Shown here: piece after piece, positions 62,581 through 64,000 of the stretch
How the letters are laid out: every line of letters starts with the position of its first letter
Position numbering within the stretch: position 1 is the first letter of the stretch
NCBI RefSeq assembly: GCF_003334855.1
Contig: NZ_QOWE01000005.1
Location: forward strand, 124,001 to 188,000
Length of the DNA stretch: 64,000 nt
Reading direction: 5' to 3'
DNA from: Larkinella punicea
Lineage (GTDB): Bacteria; Bacteroidota; Bacteroidia; Cytophagales; Spirosomataceae
Position numbers and translations under genes: made by a program
Notes under the pieces: model-generated
What the model was told of the DNA's origin: nothing
Databases searched by the model: none
The model's input: the letters and a program-made list of their open reading frames with translations, nothing else

Positions 62581-63642
62581 TCAATACCACTCACGAACGG
62601 TTTTCGCCAGGTCGGCGGGTCGGGCTACGGTGACGTTCACCAGCGCAAAAGCCGGTTCGCCCCGGAGCATCCGCCAGCGAAAATCGAACTGGCCGATGGT
62701 TTGCTGAACGCCGTTTGTAAACCACCAGGCGGTATACAGCCGTTCGCGCCCCCGCTGCAACGACCCGACGTAAATCCGGTGGCCGTCGATCACTTTTTCC
62801 GCGACGGCCCCAAACACATATCCGCTGCCTTTCCAGCACACCAGCGGGCTGTGTTCGGCACTGTAGGCCGTGCGAACCGGTTTGACGTACACCAGTGACC
62901 CGGTCTTGCTGTATTGGGTAAACCCATGATCGAGTTGGCGAGAAACATAGCCGGACGGAACATCAACCGCCACCGGTGTAACCGGCTGGCTCCGCTGAAT
63001 GACCCCAAAACCGGCCAGTACGAGAACGCCATAAACCGCTGCCAGCCGCACCCAGACCCGGCCCGAATGGGCAGGCAACGGTTTTCCGACCCGACTATAA
63101 AGCCGCTGCAAGCCCCAGGTCAACGGAACGAGCAGGTACAGGGACAGACACGCCAGACCGACCAGATCGTGCAACGGGTCTTCGGGCGCAATTCGGAAAA
63201 CGACCAGGGTCAGAATCCGCAGCAGGTTGGTCAAAATCAGTAGCGCAACCGTTCCAACCGCCACCAGAACCAGCCAGCCGAACGAAAGCTGCATGCGCGT
63301 GCGGTTTTCCAAATGAACGACCAGAAATAAGCCCGCCAGCATCGACAAACCCGTCATCTGCAAGCCCATGCAGGCCGGATCGATGGCAAAATCGACGCCA
63401 TTCAGCCGGATCAGATTGCCGCTCACGGTCGCATCGGCACCCAGCGTCTGTAAAATCGCGACGACCCACGCACTCAGTTGCAAGCGGATCGGAAAACCAA
63501 AAACCGTCGTTAGCCAGCGCAAACCGGGCGACGCCAGCGCCAGACCGCCCAGCACGGCCATCCACCGGCGACGGGCTGGCGTCAGCAGTACATAAACCGC
63601 CAACGCCAGCCCCATGAGGAAGGTCAGATCAAAGACCCACAT
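62581..63642 (-). CDS. xrtN: Exosortase N (XrtN)
   Basis: A 353-aa membrane protein of the exosortase family that cleaves C-terminal sorting signals of exported proteins. Residues of the Cys-Arg-His triad are visible: Cys91 in IDPACMGLQMTG, Arg142 in TNLLRIL and His158 in PLHDLV. The family usually has about 180-200 aa in this part; here the C-terminal about 150 residues (from GYVSRQLDHGF) resemble the EpsI-like domain with SPLVCWKGSGYVF, as in other XrtN proteins. It overlaps by 14 bp with the sorting-signal protein upstream, its probable substrate. Confidence 0.85.
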   Translation of the reverse strand: MWVFDLTFLMGLALAVYVLLTPARRRWMAVLGGLALASPGLRWLTTVFGFPIRLQLSAWVVAILQTLGADATVSGNLIRLNGVDFAIDPACMGLQMTGLSMLAGLFLVVHLENRTRMQLSFGWLVLVAVGTVALLILTNLLRILTLVVFRIAPEDPLHDLVGLACLSLYLLVPLTWGLQRLYSRVGKPLPAHSGRVWVRLAAVYGVLVLAGFGVIQRSQPVTPVAVDVPSGYVSRQLDHGFTQYSKTGSLVYVKPVRTAYSAEHSPLVCWKGSGYVFGAVAEKVIDGHRIYVGSLQRGRERLYTAWWFTNGVQQTIGQFDFRWRMLRGEPAFALVNVTVARPADLAKTVREWY

Positions 63643-64000
63643 AACTGCCTTTTTGCCAGAGATAGAAAACCCATACCACGGCCAGAATCAGCAAAACCCA
63701 TTCGTGCGGTTCGGGAACCGCGCCGGTATTTTTCAGGGTCGCATTGTCCAGCCCGTCTTTTGATTTTTTGATTCCAAACCGGTCGTAGTCCTGCTGCGTT
63801 TCCAGCACAATCAGGCTCGAAACCGGGGAAACGATGTTGGCTTGCTGCGCTTCGGCAACAAGCGAGTCCGTCGCATAATCCGGCTCGAAATACCGCGTTC
63901 CCAACTGGTTTAGCAAGTGATTATAAGCATACAAACGAAACAAATGATCGGGTGCGTTGGGAGCTGACGGTTTTGCAGTCACCTCTGCCGTTCGGGTGAT
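63629..64000 (-). CDS. C-terminal part of an exosortase-sorted protein (VPEP-CTERM-like)
   Basis: The frame is open from the right window edge (about 123 codons seen) and stops at 63629. The last residues are the sorting signal: AVPEPHEWVLLILAVVWVFYLWQKGSYVGL, with a PEP-type box, a hydrophobic helix and a basic end. Its position directly upstream of and overlapping xrtN points to an XrtN-sorted protein, probably the VIT-domain protein typical of these systems; the N-terminal part is outside the window. The GTG at 63980-63982 is an internal codon rather than the real start. Confidence 0.75.
   Translation of the reverse strand: MTRTAEVTAKPSAPNAPDHLFRLYAYNHLLNQLGTRYFEPDYATDSLVAEAQQANIVSPVSSLIVLETQQDYDRFGIKKSKDGLDNATLKNTGAVPEPHEWVLLILAVVWVFYLWQKGSYVGL

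Overview
The window looks like a chromosomal segment of a Bacteroidota bacterium, most likely Cytophagales (a Spirosoma- or Larkinella-like member). The evidence is a SusC/SusD pair, a bacillithiol gene (bshA), an exosortase of the XrtN type, a carotenoid desaturase of the Bacteroidota type, and promoter boxes of the Bacteroidota form TAnnTTTG. No rRNA, tRNA or CRISPR array was seen. Most of the sequence is moderately GC-rich; about 9.5-10.6 kb and 46.2-48.9 kb are clearly AT-richer.

1-4.1 kb holds the end of a LolA-like gene and a soluble hybrid histidine kinase. 4.2-12.7 kb (all minus strand) is a coherent island: a small HTH regulator, a GT1 glycosyltransferase, two short double-glycine-leader peptides with matching cysteines, four very small membrane proteins, a membrane protein, a thioredoxin-fold protein, a C39-peptidase ABC exporter, and an ABC ATPase with its DUF5687-like permease. 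It reads as a peptide (bacteriocin-like) maturation and export locus. Three of its genes are broken by four lesions: an amber codon, an ochre codon, a deletion that removes Walker A, and a frameshift. So it appears to be decaying. The regulator and the ABC ATPase share a duplicated upstream control element.

12.8-17.9 kb holds housekeeping genes: purQ, bshA, a UbiA prenyltransferase, a secreted protein, and a divergent lipoprotein/MerC pair around a Zur/Fur-like site. 18.4-32.6 kb (plus strand) is an amino-sugar utilisation locus: two Tat-exported Gfo/Idh/MocA proteins, SusC/SusD, a double-domain esterase, a sugar MFS importer, NagA, a NagB-like deaminase and a LacI-type regulator. A palindrome with a central CG precedes its first two transcription units.

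32.6-44.8 kb (minus strand) is a probable copper locus. It has three diheme MauG/MbnH-like peroxidases and three MbnP-family lipoproteins, with a TonB receptor, a BNR propeller carrying a CxCC motif, a CEVCGC beta-barrel, a His-rich lipoprotein and two small Cys-rich paralogues. Long hairpin elements with a common loop sequence sit in its gaps.

45-64 kb holds a transglutaminase-like protein, an IS630-family insertion, an M16 protease pair, a Na+/H+ antiporter, a carotenoid desaturase (crtD-like), and a PadR operon with three tandem paralogues whose operator overlaps its promoter. It ends with an MsbA-like ABC exporter, a zinc metallopeptidase, and exosortase N beside the sorting-signal end of its likely substrate.
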